64,000 nt of DNA. Source: Stercorarius parasiticus (taxonomy: Eukaryota > Chordata > Aves > Charadriiformes > Stercorariidae). The position numbers were made by a program, and so were the translations under genes. A model generated the notes under the pieces. The model did no database searches, was not told where the DNA came from, and was given only the letters and a program-made list of their open reading frames with translations. The stretch covers positions 372,515 through 436,514 of the forward strand of contig VWZL01004332.1 of assembly GCA_013396915.1 (NCBI GenBank), given 5' to 3'. Positions 24,447-36,700 of the stretch are shown piece by piece (position 1 is the first letter of the stretch; each line of letters starts with the position of its first letter).

Positions 24447-27159
24447 ACGTGGAACCACCAAATGTTTGAGAGTTCTTTGTTAATTTTATACATGTGGATT
24501 TTTTCCCTGTTTGTATTTATGCAGAAAGTCTTTCTTGTGATACTTAACATATTTGTAATACTGCAGCACATCAAGTTTATTTTTTCAACATACAGAACAG
24601 AAGCTCATTTCATATTTTACCTATTTTCTAAACATGCATTTATTATCATTTTCTCAGCCCAAACAGCAACAAAAATACCACAATGTCATAATACTAGAAA
24701 GCAGTAGCTCACAATTTCCAAAGATTAAAATTTCTTTACCAACTTTTCAAACAATTACTCTTAGCAGACTACATCTCGCTTGTTTAAGTCCAGAAACTGC
24801 AACTATGACCTTTGTATGAAGACAACCAGGGACTACTTTTAGCAAACCTGCAACAGACTTGATGCTAAATGTGTTTGGATTGTTCAGCATAAACCTTTCC
24901 AAAACCAACCTCAATGAAAGCCTGTACATCCAGAAACCTCACCTCTACTACAGGGGCAAGACACGTGGCCTTCTGTCTCTATACAGAGAGTTGTGGATGC
25001 AGTCACTCTAAAAGTTACTGCCCCAGAGCTGACAGCCAGGGAAGTCTAAGTCAAGAGAAATTAAATGGGTTTCAAAGTTGTGTACCTGTAACACGTTAAT
25101 ACCTCCAACTTCAACAAATGCGAACTTGCTGCATATATCCACCACGGTGGTGTGGCTTGTTTTGTTTTGTAAACACCTCCCTTATCTATTTCACATGATA
25201 TTGTTGAAAGAACAAAGAGTCATCACATGTCTCCTGATGACAAGGCAAAAACCTGCATAGAGCCTAAAATATTGCCCTCCCTTGATAAACGAGGTCTCTT
25301 CCCTAGCAGTCTGCTGTTAGCATTTTGAATAGTTTTTTTGGTTTTACATTCTTCAAGCATCCCTTTTTTTATGACAGGAAGTCACATGAAAGGAAAACAA
25401 GTTCCTAAAAAGAGATGCAGGAGATGTTATTAAAAATTCTGGCAGGCAAGTCTGATGTCCAAGTGGAAAAAAAAAATTTAAAAGAAGATTTTGTTGAAAG
25501 ATATGTAACTAATCATGTTTGCCACTACAGCAAAAGCAGAGCAACTCCAGAATCATCACACTAGAAAGCATTCAAGGGTTTAATGGTGTCAAGAAGCTAT
25601 GGAGACTGTCATACAAGAAAATGATCCGATGGTAAATGATAGACATTTGATTTAACTACTCCATCTACTGGCAAATAATTACGGCTGTTGTGTAGAGAAA
25701 TGGGTGTTGCTTAGATGAAGCTTTGTCTACAGAAAAGACTCAAAGAGGCAGTTTTCTGTTTTTTGAAAAAGTAACAAATGCTTTGTCGTTAGCTGCTCTC
25801 TTTTCCAAGGTTTACATATATTGTGGCTTATATCAGCACCACGTTCCATTTAAATGGCACAGTTCCAAGCTGACTTTTACCCAAAGGGCATGAATGTTTT
25901 TTTCAGTATAGTTCATAAACACATGAGTTTCATTTGATCTGTATCATGATCTACTTAACTTTTATTTGTAGTCCATACTGTTTGCTCTTACTTTGATTGC
26001 CTGGGAACTAGTCAAGCCTTATGGCAGATTATGCAAGGCTCCACCTAAGAACCCTTCATCACAGGCATGCAAGAGTGTGTTAAACCACAATGGCTTTGCA
26101 ACGTACAGATTTTCTTTTAATTTGTCCTACAGGCAGTGCATAGTAGCAGAGCTCTGAGCTATGTACCAAAGACCTGAGATCTACAAGATGCAATCTGAAC
26201 ACAGTAACTGGAAACATGACCGCCTGCCTTTTCTTCAAATTACAGTCTCCTGATACTTTTCTCTCCACAAGATGTGACGTCATCTCTGGCAACCTCATCT
26301 TTCCCACCCTGAATATCAGGGCATTCGTAATTTTGCATGTAGTGCTTGCAATCTGATAATCTTTCTGCTGGGCTTCAATATTTTAACATAGTGCCTACTA
26401 AAATGCCAATCGGTCTACAATGTCACATGAAATTAATAAAATTATCTGTTTAATACTTTCTGCTTTTAATTCCTAAGAGTCCTTCATGGTAACATTTGTT
26501 AAGTTTTCTAATAGGCATTTAACACAACAAAACAGGCAATTTCCTTCAACCCCACGGGGGGATAAAATTCACAAACTGGACCAAACCCTCTTACACACCT
26601 CTGGATAGCTTCCCAGGACAGTGTTGCCCGGGTACAGAAACCATAAAACATGTTGCTGTGCTTTTCTCAGCAGGTCCAGAAGATGTTTGTTAGAGCTTGG
26701 GGAGAAGGTTGTGGGAGGAGGGGGGAAGTGACAGCTGAAGCACCCTTGGCTGTGTAGGTCATTGGTTGTGAAATAACCCATAGCCAGCCCCAACACAACT
26801 GCTAGAAATGTAGAACAGCTAGTATAATGGGCTTCTACTGCTTCTGGGAGCATTTCAGACTTTGCAGAAGCATGGCATCCAAGTATGAACACAAAAAAAT
26901 AGAATTACCTTTTGTCTTCTGTACTGTCTCTGGAGACGGTACTATAAGTCTCAGAGATGCAGCTTAGAAGACGGAATTAGACCTTATAAACACAAAATAC
27001 ACTTCTACATCCACACACCACCATCCACACACCTTTTCTTGTAGATTTGGTCCATGAAACCTCATTCACTGTGCATCCAGAGTTGAAATTTTCCCTAGTT
27101 CAATTTACCATGGATAAATACATCCTTGATAAGACTATTGCAATTTAGAACATACTCAC
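24447..27159. other. Unique AT-rich DNA
   Basis: No gene or repeat is recognised. A 36-bp splice-bounded open stretch on - (24943-24978) is treated under findings. The rest is ordinary AT-rich sequence with short random open frames. Confidence 0.5.
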
Positions 27160-27260
27160 TCTTGCATCCAAGAGGACAGCGCTGATAGGTTCTAGCAAGA
27201 AACATTTGCTGTAACCCATCATTTATGTATTTTGTTTCACAGCTAACCTTCTCAACGCAG
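27160..27260 (-). other. Candidate internal exon, Cys-rich, unidentified
   Basis: On - the stretch is preceded by a pyrimidine-rich tract ending in TGTCTTTCAG, with a branch-point-like CTGAAT about 25 bases upstream, and is followed by AAGA|GTGAGT, a near-ideal 5' splice site. The 101 bp are open in a frame that starts with the third base of a codon and ends with the first base of the next. They encode 33 residues with four cysteines spaced C-x5-C-x20-C-x3-C (ending QRCPLGCK). I do not recognise the protein. The Cys pattern would suit a piece of an extracellular module, but that is inference. Bounded open stretches of this size also arise by chance in introns. Confidence 0.22.
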
Positions 27261-27988
27261 CTGAAAGACAGCAGCGTATAAGATTCAGCCAGTACTAAGG
27301 GGAGGAACAGTCGTCTGAATGATTCCCTAAATCCTTCCTGTTTAAGTGAAGCTGATGGCTTTCTTGAGCGCTGTTGAACAAAAGATAACTTCAACAATGA
27401 TCACCCCACATACTTCAGATAATCTGCTTAATTGTTTTCTCATCACCGTTTGTAAGTTTCGAGCTTAACATCTTTTGCGTGATGATGCTGGAGGGCTCAA
27501 TATGCACATCAAATGTCTAGTTTTACTGTACGTCTAACAGATGCAAAAGAAACTCTGTGATATGTTTGGTTCTGATGCTAACTACTGGTGTGTTTTACAT
27601 AATGAAAGGTTTCACAATAAAAATCAGGATTTTTGTCAGGCAAAAAAAATTAAAAAAAAGTAAAAAGGTACTCAAACTTAGCTGGATGTTGCCACAGGCA
27701 AAGAAAAAAAAAATAAAAAAAGCTTCTCATTTTGCTATTTTTGCATAGCTTTGAGATATGGGCAGGGAAGGTGGTGAAGCTCCCCCTCTGCTCCCTTCCC
27801 GGTGTGCAGCACAGTGAGCTGTACGTGTACGTGGAAGCTTTAGCCCTGCACCTGACTCTACTTAGAGCGCTACACTCATGTGCCAAGTTCAATGTTTAAA
27901 CAAAACACTGATTCGTTCTTTTAGCAAAAGCTATTCAACAGGATAAGAAAAAGCATGTTGATTTTCAGTGAAGATTTAAATAGCAGCA

Positions 27989-28010
27989 TATGTTCTCGCT
28001 GGAGAACATA
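27989..28010. repeat. Perfect 9-bp inverted repeat, 4-base loop
   Basis: TATGTTCTC and its exact reverse complement GAGAACATA flank GCTG. The short loop makes it a compact hairpin in RNA or single-stranded DNA. No gene association is visible. Confidence 0.85.
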
Positions 28011-29984
28011 TCTCTTCTCTCTTCTGGAGAAGATTTTCACACACAGGCAGCCCAGACTCTGACCCAGGAGCGTATCTCATGATTTCAGAGGGGATCTCTG
28101 AACTTTTTGTGTTTAAACAACTAAGAGAGAAATCTAGACCACATTTGGGGTGTTTCCTACTGCTATAAGACTACAAGTGAAAGCCTGAAATCAACAGGGT
28201 GGTTTTTAAGGTGAATGAGGTAGAGATTCCACTGAGTTCTGCTGAATGGTGCCTACTATCCGGAGACTCAGTGAAGACTGCAGGGTTATAGTTACTAACT
28301 TCAAAAAGAGTATACTCAGATCCTCTAAGTTAGGGACAGAAGAGAAGGACACCTAAGTCACTTTGGCATTTCAAAAAATATCATCTGTTCTTTTCATACT
28401 AGTGTACATTATAGGCAAACTTCTTCCTGTGACTTTAAAAAACAAAACAAAAAACAAAACCAAAACAAAAAACACAAACCACGAGACCTCTCTGGTAATA
28501 CATCAATTTTTAAGTGAAATTGCAGAAATTGCTCAACCAAAGCACTGGCATTGTTAAATGAATGAGATGACAATTCATGGCTCTACATTTTTCCTATATA
28601 TGTTCAAGCAAAACCTGTAAGCTCTGACATGAAAGCCAGGTTTGAACATCAGTTCATTTGAATGAAGAATGCACACTGCCCAGGCAGTTTCCTCTGTAAG
28701 ATGCCAGAGGATGTCCCTGGTGTCCAAGTCTGGACACAATCAACTCTTTCTGCAGCTCCCTCTTTGAGATTTTGTAATTTCAGGCTGATTCTTCATTCAG
28801 ATTCAACACCTTTTCAGCAGTTTTCTCTTCCTACTATTTAAAGCTATGTCATTTAACCAAATGCCTCCAAACAGTGGAAGTAATTGTCGACAAATACCAT
28901 TGTTAATTCAGTGGTAGAGGTGGGGGAAGAGAAGAGGAAAAGGGTCTTGTTAAGATTTCTGTCAGACCCAGGAGTACATAATCTTTTCAATCGTTATTTG
29001 TTTTGTCAATATATCAGTGTCTAAAGTGTGCAAAGTCTATAGCTTCCAGCTAAGGAAAAAACTGTTATGGGGTAATATTTCAATACAGCATCTTTAGGAT
29101 TTTTTAAAATGTTTATCAGGAAATCCTTATGGATTCCTGAAAATCCCCTGCACTTGTGCATTATCTGTTTCTAATTAACCTGTTGAACAGCACACAGAAC
29201 TTCAGCTCCAAGAAAGGACCTTTATAAAAGTCAGTAGCAACAGCTAAATACGAACTATGCCATCCACACTGTGCATACATCTTTCATGGTTACAAAATGA
29301 ATTACTATTAACTGTTAACGCACAGTTGTCAGCTCTTAACCTAACTATATTCCAAGAAGAATATCACGTATGGAAGAAAGAACTTAATTTTCTGAAATGA
29401 CTCCACTGAATACTGGATTGGTTGTAGTGTGTTCTTACTCTTCTACAGTAGTACAGTTGGAGTAACACTATATCCTTTAGATCTTTTGGCCAACCTGCCT
29501 TCAAAATAGGCCTGGGTTCCTACCTGTGTCACTCTACATGTGACAAACGCAGGAATAAAGACTGCGAGATGTGTGAAGGAAATAGGTCTGTGTGCACTCA
29601 TAGAGCAGTAAATACAGTTACATCATTTGTTATGCATCTTATTAGTAACAGACAATTCAATTACGAAAAGCATTCTTAAAAGTGTTTTTTCCCTATGTTA
29701 TTGCCATGCACATGGTAAAAAAAAAAATGCTAGAGGTATACCTCAATTTAGTATATCATTTATCTGTTACTCTCATGCTCAGAGGCAGACAATCCTTTGA
29801 AGTTCCAATTTCATTGAGAGTGAAGAAAAAAAGCAGAATTCTAAAGGAAATTAAATTATTCCAGAATGAATAAAACACTACAAATCTTAGTTATGTGTTA
29901 TGTTTGATACCTTATTTTTTTTCACCTTGCAAGAGCTTAGGTGTACAGGAGCTGCTGTGAATTTCAGGTAGTGCAAAACTACTT

Positions 29985-30026
29985 CTGGAGGCCACGAAGG
30001 ACTCCTCCTGGAGGCCACAAAGGACT
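29985..30026. repeat. Two-copy repeat, 23-bp period
   Basis: CTGGAGGCCACGAAGGACT (29985-30003) recurs at 30008-30026 with one change (G to A). This is a short local duplication. Confidence 0.9.
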
Positions 30027-30914
30027 ACTTCAGTTAGCTATTCTGCCCTCTCGCATCATACAAGCTATAGATTTCACCCAGTAGTTTCTACATCATGATC
30101 AAACTTAAAATTGAACGGCATTTCTTTCAGAAATACAGTCAAGCTTTAAAGAATCCAGTAACATGTGCTAAATGAAGAAAAAAGAAAAAAAACCAAAACC
30201 AAACCAAACCACAAAATGAAAACAGAGCTGTTAAAGACCTCAGAACATGTAGTTCATTCCAGTACCCCCAAGGCAGCATTTACTTTCACCTGAGTAGCTC
30301 TGGATTTATGCTTATCTAGCCAGATCTTAAATTCCCTGTGGAACAGTATCTCCACAATCTCCACTCCTTGCTTTAGGAGACACATAGATGGGCTCTGAAC
30401 AAACAGCTGAATGTGACCTTATCAATGGCACCCAAACTCATCCCTTTGGTGTGGATCTAGAAAGAACATGTCTTTAACTTAAATTGTTAAGGGCTTGGGC
30501 ACCGAGTCTTTTGGTTTTAATTATTCAGACATCTTTAAAATATTTAATTGATGACATTTCTTATGAAAGGAGAGACTGATGGTAGACTGAACTGAACTGT
30601 GCCTTTTTTCCCCTGTTTTGCACAAAACTCTGGTAAGTTATTTATTGTTGCAACTTAAAATTAACTATCATCTAAAAATTAGGAAGTGTCTGGACAAACA
30701 GTTCCGGATTTCTCATAAGGCAGTTCAAAGCCATCAGGATCTGAAACATCATCATACCACACTGAATTCCTGAAATGATTCCATGATTCTGAAAATATTC
30801 TCTACCAAAAAAACCACCCAACCCTATTTCCAAACAAAGCTGTCATCTTGTATTGTGAATTGTTCACATTTGTCCCGTTACGTTTCATGCGATCTTACAC
30901 ACATTTTAATCCCA

Positions 30915-31045
30915 GAAAGTCGGTAACACTTAACGGAGAGAAAGCTGAGCTAGAACTCATAAGCCCTGGGTTTGAGTCCTTGTGCCACTCTTGGCCCACG
31001 AAAGGATCTCAGATGCGGCTCATTACCGTGCCTTGTTTCCCCCTT
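30915..31045 (+). mobile_element. Possible ancient MIR-type SINE remnant
   Basis: CCTGGGTTTGAGTCC at about 30965-30979 matches the conserved B-box part of MIR (CTGGGTTCGAATCC) with few changes. About 48 bases further on, GTGCCTTGTTTCC corresponds to the MIR block GTGCCTCAGTTTCC at nearly the expected spacing. The intervening sequence is heavily diverged. MIR remnants are known in birds at low copy number. The match is by eye from two short anchors, so chance similarity is possible. Confidence 0.35.
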
Positions 31046-31122
31046 GGCGAGAGTACTGCTTCAGAAAGCAGAGCTTTCCAAACAGAGAGGAAAAGAAAAA
31101 AAAGAGCAGTTGTTTTGCCTTG

Positions 31123-31140
31123 AAAAAAAAATTTTTTTTT
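31123..31140. repeat. A9T9 palindrome
   Basis: Nine A followed directly by nine T, a perfect self-complementary tract. Such tracts bend DNA and disfavour nucleosomes. Confidence 0.9.
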
Positions 31141-32434
31141 CTTCCTGCCACTCAAGCAGACTCTAAACACACGTCCCCCTTTTCCCAGATAATAGCTGTA
31201 TCTATGAATTGCATCACTAAGACACTGAGATTCTTCTTTTTTTTACTCCGCTGCAGCCCCAGACAAGCAGGAACGTTTCAACTTTCAAAGGGAATGTTTG
31301 TATTTTAAGCTCAGCTGTAGCCACAGTCTTTTTAGGTCAGATCACTTAGAACAGGGGGTGTGTGTGGAGGGGGGAACAACAAACATTTTTTAACTGTCAG
31401 TTGGAACTGAAAGAAACAGCATGAAAAGAGGCAGCTTAGCTATTGGTTTTGAAGTGATGGCATTTGTCTATGAGTGCACAGCCTACGAAAGGCGACAGGT
31501 TCTGAAATAATGGTACCGTAGCAGGCACTGAAATGTAAAACATATGTCACACTTTCCCCTGCTCACAGTAAGGCTTAAAATATTTATAATGCTGCACCTT
31601 TCCCTGAAAGCTTTCTGCAGCTTTCCTGGGTTCACAGATAGGTGAATCATCTCCCTAAGAACTGCACCGCAATGCTTATGCGGATTCATTCCTCTGCATA
31701 CAAAGAGGGGAGCAAATTTTAGGGTGCAAAAGCACGGTTATGCAGCAGCCCCCAGATAGCTATTTTGTCAGTATGCATTCATCCTGACACAATGTTTGCT
31801 TCCACAACAGGATTATTACTTTTTTTAAACTACCGTTTCATTTACAACACAAGCTGAGGAACTAATATTACTACTTCCTCATGCGAGAACACCATGAATT
31901 TGTCAGGAAAGCGTGATCTAGGGCTTGAATTAGGTAAAAGGAACACAGAGAGTGTTTGTGCACACATATGAAGAGCAAGGACAAAAAGAGTTACATGATA
32001 TGCTTTGTTTCATTTCTTCATTAATGTTCTTTAGCGTGCATTTGTTTAGCATTGGAGAGGAAATTATTTTTTGAGAGTAAAACTAAAAGGAACATAATCT
32101 ATTTTTTTCCTCTAAGGAATTAAGAGAGTCTTAGGAACCATCTGTTCACAAGAGATTTGAACTGTGGACAAACACGTCTCCCTAACCCCAAGCTACAAAA
32201 AACTAAAGGGTAGGCCTCTATGCGCCATGTGGGCAAAAAGGTGCAGATTTCCAAACTAAAAAGTTGTTTAGCAGCTACTGTGATAGAATTTAGGTACTGA
32301 AAAAAAAACCCAGGAATTCAGTGAAACAGAGGCAAGGTAGGATGTATGTGCAGACTTTTCATAGAAATACATGAAAAAGTTCTTGAAACAAAGTGAAGCA
32401 AAGCTAGTCAAATGCGTGCATCCTGCTAAAGACC

Positions 32435-32460
32435 TGTCTGAAACCAATGTGTTTCAGACA
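32435..32460. repeat. Perfect 10-bp inverted repeat, 6-base loop
   Basis: TGTCTGAAAC and its exact reverse complement GTTTCAGACA flank CAATGT. The stem does not extend further, so it is shorter than a typical microRNA precursor (about 25-30 bp). Confidence 0.88.
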
Positions 32461-35400
32461 CATCAAGTCTTAACCTTCAGGAAAAGACTCTCAAAGGCAT
32501 GATTCTGGCATCTCTCATTTCTAGCAGAGACCTTGTTCGACCTGGACGTAGAAGGTCCTGATGCCGCAGGACACTGTTACAACACGCACGACTCGGCTGT
32601 GCCTCCTGGTCATTGACGGTGCAGTCTCGTTCCTCAGCTCCTCCCCACCACGTGAGAGAACAGCTGTCTGCAAGGGACAGTCACACCACCCAAACACATC
32701 AGGTGCCACCCCCCTGCACCTGGCCAGGCGCATCTCCCCCATGGCCAGCATTCCCTCCTCTCTCTATCTACCTGAATTGCCAAAAAGGAGCAACTCACCG
32801 AAAAGAAGTCTTACGAGACCGAGTCTCTCTGGAGTGTGGCCTAAAAATCATAAAAGATTTTAAAACATCTTTTTAACCAGTGTTTTTTTAATAGTTAGGA
32901 CATGTTTGTGTCATTTTTCTCAATCTGTTTTTCTTCGTAAATACACAAGCCCCTGTACGTGTGTTTTTAATAAGATCTGAGATGCTCACGTATTTACCTT
33001 ACATTAAACTGCTATTCATTTCATCTAAATAAAAAACAAGCCAGAAACACTGCATAACATAAGGCTCACAATAAAAATCACATGAATTCCTAACACTAGT
33101 ACTAGAGTTGCGAAGATTTATTGTTTTAGCAATATTTTCGTGTTCTCTGATACTGTAAGAATTACAAGAGAAGAATTTTCCTTCCTTAAATGCCGTATAC
33201 TAGCCAGCCAAGACAAAAATATTCTAGTCCCTTCTTTAACATTTCCAGTTATTTTTTAATGCCTGAACTCAATGGGAAGCTCTAAGCACCACTTAGCACT
33301 GCTGCTTTGTATTAATATAACCCATCGCACCTGGAGTATTGCTGTGAATGTGGTGGTGCTAAGAACGTGACATCAAATCGAGACTTCCCAAAATCTAGCA
33401 CACAATTCAGAATCAGACAGATACTATTTTGCCTACCACCCGTTGTCTGGAGCAGATGAGGAACGACTAGGCAGAAAGCACTGAGAAAATAGTCCAACAC
33501 CGCCTGCTGTGCCGGTGCATGACTCAATGCAGAGCCGGTGGCCGCCACTCTGCTATAGAAGCAGGTGAAGCTGAAGATTTATCTGTTCTTGGCTGCCCGC
33601 ACACGCCAGCACCCAGAGAACCAGCATGCGCTCCTGTCAAAGTAGCAGGCAACTTTCTGCCTGTGACAGCGGTATTGAAAAGTTAAGTTTGAAAAGTCCT
33701 GAATTAGATTATTACAATACAAAGAAATTCTGTGATCCGATCCTCCTACTTATGCTGTCTGATATAAACAAGACTGATCTGGAAACTGCATTTTCATTCT
33801 GGACACAACTTCGGTTATGTGTTTGAAATCAGAATGATGAAACTTCTTGAAATCATCATATAAAGATTATTCAAAAATGAGAATATATCATTATATTCTG
33901 TATGGTTTTGATTAATTTTCACGTGACTCATTAAATACACAGCCCAAATCACCTTACCTAATAACGTATATATATTAATCTACATTTTCACATTTGATAA
34001 TTCTAAATTACTTTATTTCCCCCCATTCAGAAGAAAGTAATCACAGTTTACAACTTTAGCTCGATGTCCAAGTTTCATACAAAACTACATTCACCATGGG
34101 AAAGTTTTGTATGCAAGTGTTCCAACTAAGTGCCTGTTAAGGTGTCAGTCAAATTTCAACTTCATCTTTTCAGTTTTACAACACAATATTAATTGTAGAT
34201 AAGGAATGAAGCCTTCTATGCAGGAAACCTGGAATTAATTTTAATTAACCTGAAATGAACTGTAAAAAATAATGCAGACTACATTCTATCTATACATTGT
34301 GTAAGAAACCAACCCACAAATTCAATCTGTGCAAAATGCATGCACTTCTTAAAGAGACACATATTAGAGATAGCTAAATGCATATGAGTTCTGAATAGCC
34401 AAAAATGATGCAGCTTTTTGAAAATTAGATTTTTATTTGGTTTTGTACTTTAATTGGCTATCTCAGTAGAGTTCACCTATGCAGTGCTTACCCTGTTGTT
34501 TACTTGGTCATTTGCATTATTCAAAAGTGCAGACTAGACCTTTAGACAGACTTTTAGGTAACCCATGGAAACCAAGTTTTAGTGTAAGATACAAAGCCTC
34601 AACCTTCATCAGTGATTTGGAGGACATATGCATCTCACCGAGAATAAAATATGAAGCAATGTTTCTGTGATTCCTAGTTCTGCTTTGCCTTCTCTTAGTA
34701 GCAAGGGAACTAGTAAAAATTGTACAGGTTGCTTCAGAGTAGCAGTAAGCACCTGTAGATGTCACTGTATTTAGTTAGAACTATCATAAAAAAAAGTACT
34801 ATCAGGTTTATAACTGAGATGAAACTCCCAATTAATTTAAAACAAATTTTAGCTGAGTAAGTCACATCATATTTTATATGATTTTGCAGCTCTGTAGATG
34901 GCACAGTACTTCCTCAACAGGCTAGAGAGCACAGCTGAAATAGATCCTTCTGCTGCCATAGCGTTCCAGGACCTGGCCATATCACCCATTGTCACAAAGC
35001 AAGGTAATACCACTTCAGCTCCTAGCCAGTGAACCTCAGCAATAGGCAGATTTTTCCATTCACTTCCTTGCTGCCTGCAATCAGAGGAAGAAATAGTACT
35101 TCCATGCCCTGAGATGCCAAGCAAACACTCAAAATAGTAATAAGAGGATGAAACAAAAGCATGTCCCAGCATCTAGACTTCAGAACACTGTACTAACAGG
35201 AGTAGGGGAAAAGGTCTAGAAAGTCCTGGGTGAAGACAGGATTGGACTATATGCATTAGACTCACATAAATGACCAATATTAACACAGATATTAAAAGTA
35301 CATTCTACCTTCCATTGTACCTGTCTGAGAGCAATTGGAAAGGGGCTCTGAGCAATTCCTCTTTAACTCTGCGTTGCCAGCTAGCATCAAGGTGGTCACC

Positions 35401-36700
35401 TCAGCAGGTTTCATGAGCAAATGTAGGATTTCATACATGTAAGGAAAACTGCATACAAAATATAATCATTTCCAAAAAAATGCATAACAAGGCAGAAAGT
35501 TATGAACATGGTGTCTTGGTGTAGCCTTCTGTGTATGGTGACCAAGAAAAAATTAAGACCCTCCCTTGGTAGAGCACATTATATGCAACAGGCTGCTAAT
35601 TAGGTGGGGTTTAGTTTCTCACCTGTTTGCAGATGCCTGTAAAAATAGGTTATGACTTCCTCTTATAATGTTCTTGATTTTAAAAAGGGAAAGGAATAGT
35701 GTTATTGCTGCTGCTCCCCTACACAAGAGTAATGGGGGGAAAGAAGGAAGTTACGCAAATTTACAATACACTTTAAGCTTATTCATTGTTTGAGCATAAT
35801 TCAGTGCTGTTCCTGTCTGTAAATTTCCAATGTATACGAGTTTAGGGCCACGAACTGAAGTTTCACATTGCATATACTTTTGTGCAAAATTCTGACCATT
35901 GAGACAGGCATGGAAACTTGAGCATCAAGTGAAAACACCTGACAGACATTTAAACATGTAAGAAATACTCACTGAATCTTCTTCATCTGCTCATATCTCA
36001 CTTCTGCCTAAATTCCACCAGACTGGAAGTTAGAAAAAGAATTCCAATAAAATTCATAAGTCCTACTGAATCCAATGTCAAGACTCTTCCTAATTTCCAC
36101 AGAAAACAGTTCCTCATAATAATTCTGATTTTTTTAATCATAACACTGTTTTATGTACCACTTTTTCTTCGGCTCTGACATTAGCAAATTTACCAAAATA
36201 TCACCAGAAAAGTATATTCAAAGATGGTCTGGGACAGACTCAGTTGAACATTTCTCACAGTCAAGATTTCACACAATTTTTAGCTCAGTGCAACTCACTT
36301 AAGTTTGTATTAAACTTGGCCAAGCATCTAAAATTTTATATATTAGAACAAAGCTCATGGCAAACTGCTATCTTATGTGATGTTAATCATCTTCAGAGAG
36401 CAATAGCCAACTCCATACTCAGACATAGGCTATCAGCAGCCTCTAGTTTTCTAATTAAAACAAACAAAAAAAAACCCCAAAATAAACACTTTTCCCTGTT
36501 TTCGTATCCCAATATGGTCCTCACTTTTTTACGTTCTTCCACATGTCCCTTGTATGGACACCCATTTCCTTGTCTTAAGCTATACTTTGCTTCAGCTAAG
36601 AATCAAGTACCTGAAGACCTTTTTAAGTGTCTGGTTCTCTAATAATGTTTACTAAACCATTTCCTTCTCTCAAGAGCGAATTATTCCTGGTGCATGGTAG

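Larger units (their letters stand above)
27261..30914. other. Unique AT-rich DNA with a hairpin and a short duplication
   Basis: No gene is recognised. The features are a perfect 9-bp inverted repeat (27989-28010), A/C-rich low complexity at about 28438-28482 and 30177-30215, and a 23-bp-period duplication (29985-30026). Confidence 0.55.
31046..36700. other. Unique DNA, partly GC-richer
   Basis: No gene is recognised. A perfect A9T9 palindrome lies at 31123-31140. A GC-richer stretch at about 32525-32770 with several CpGs is open on both strands (32521-32751 on -, 32561-32863 on +) but shows no known motif, and a second small GC-richer patch is at about 33480-33630. A perfect 10-bp hairpin is at 32435-32460. 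The 132-residue frame at 36244-36642 (+) looks like chance open AT-rich sequence. Confidence 0.5.

Noticed and set aside
34595..34650. Wording like the CR1 'FI.DL.D' region (CATCAGTGATTTGGAGGAC)
   Set aside because: Only about 20 bases resemble CR1 and the flanks do not continue the match.
36244..36642. 132-residue open frame on +
   Set aside because: AT-rich, no motif, no splice context and no resemblance to a known protein; its length is within chance for 64 kb.
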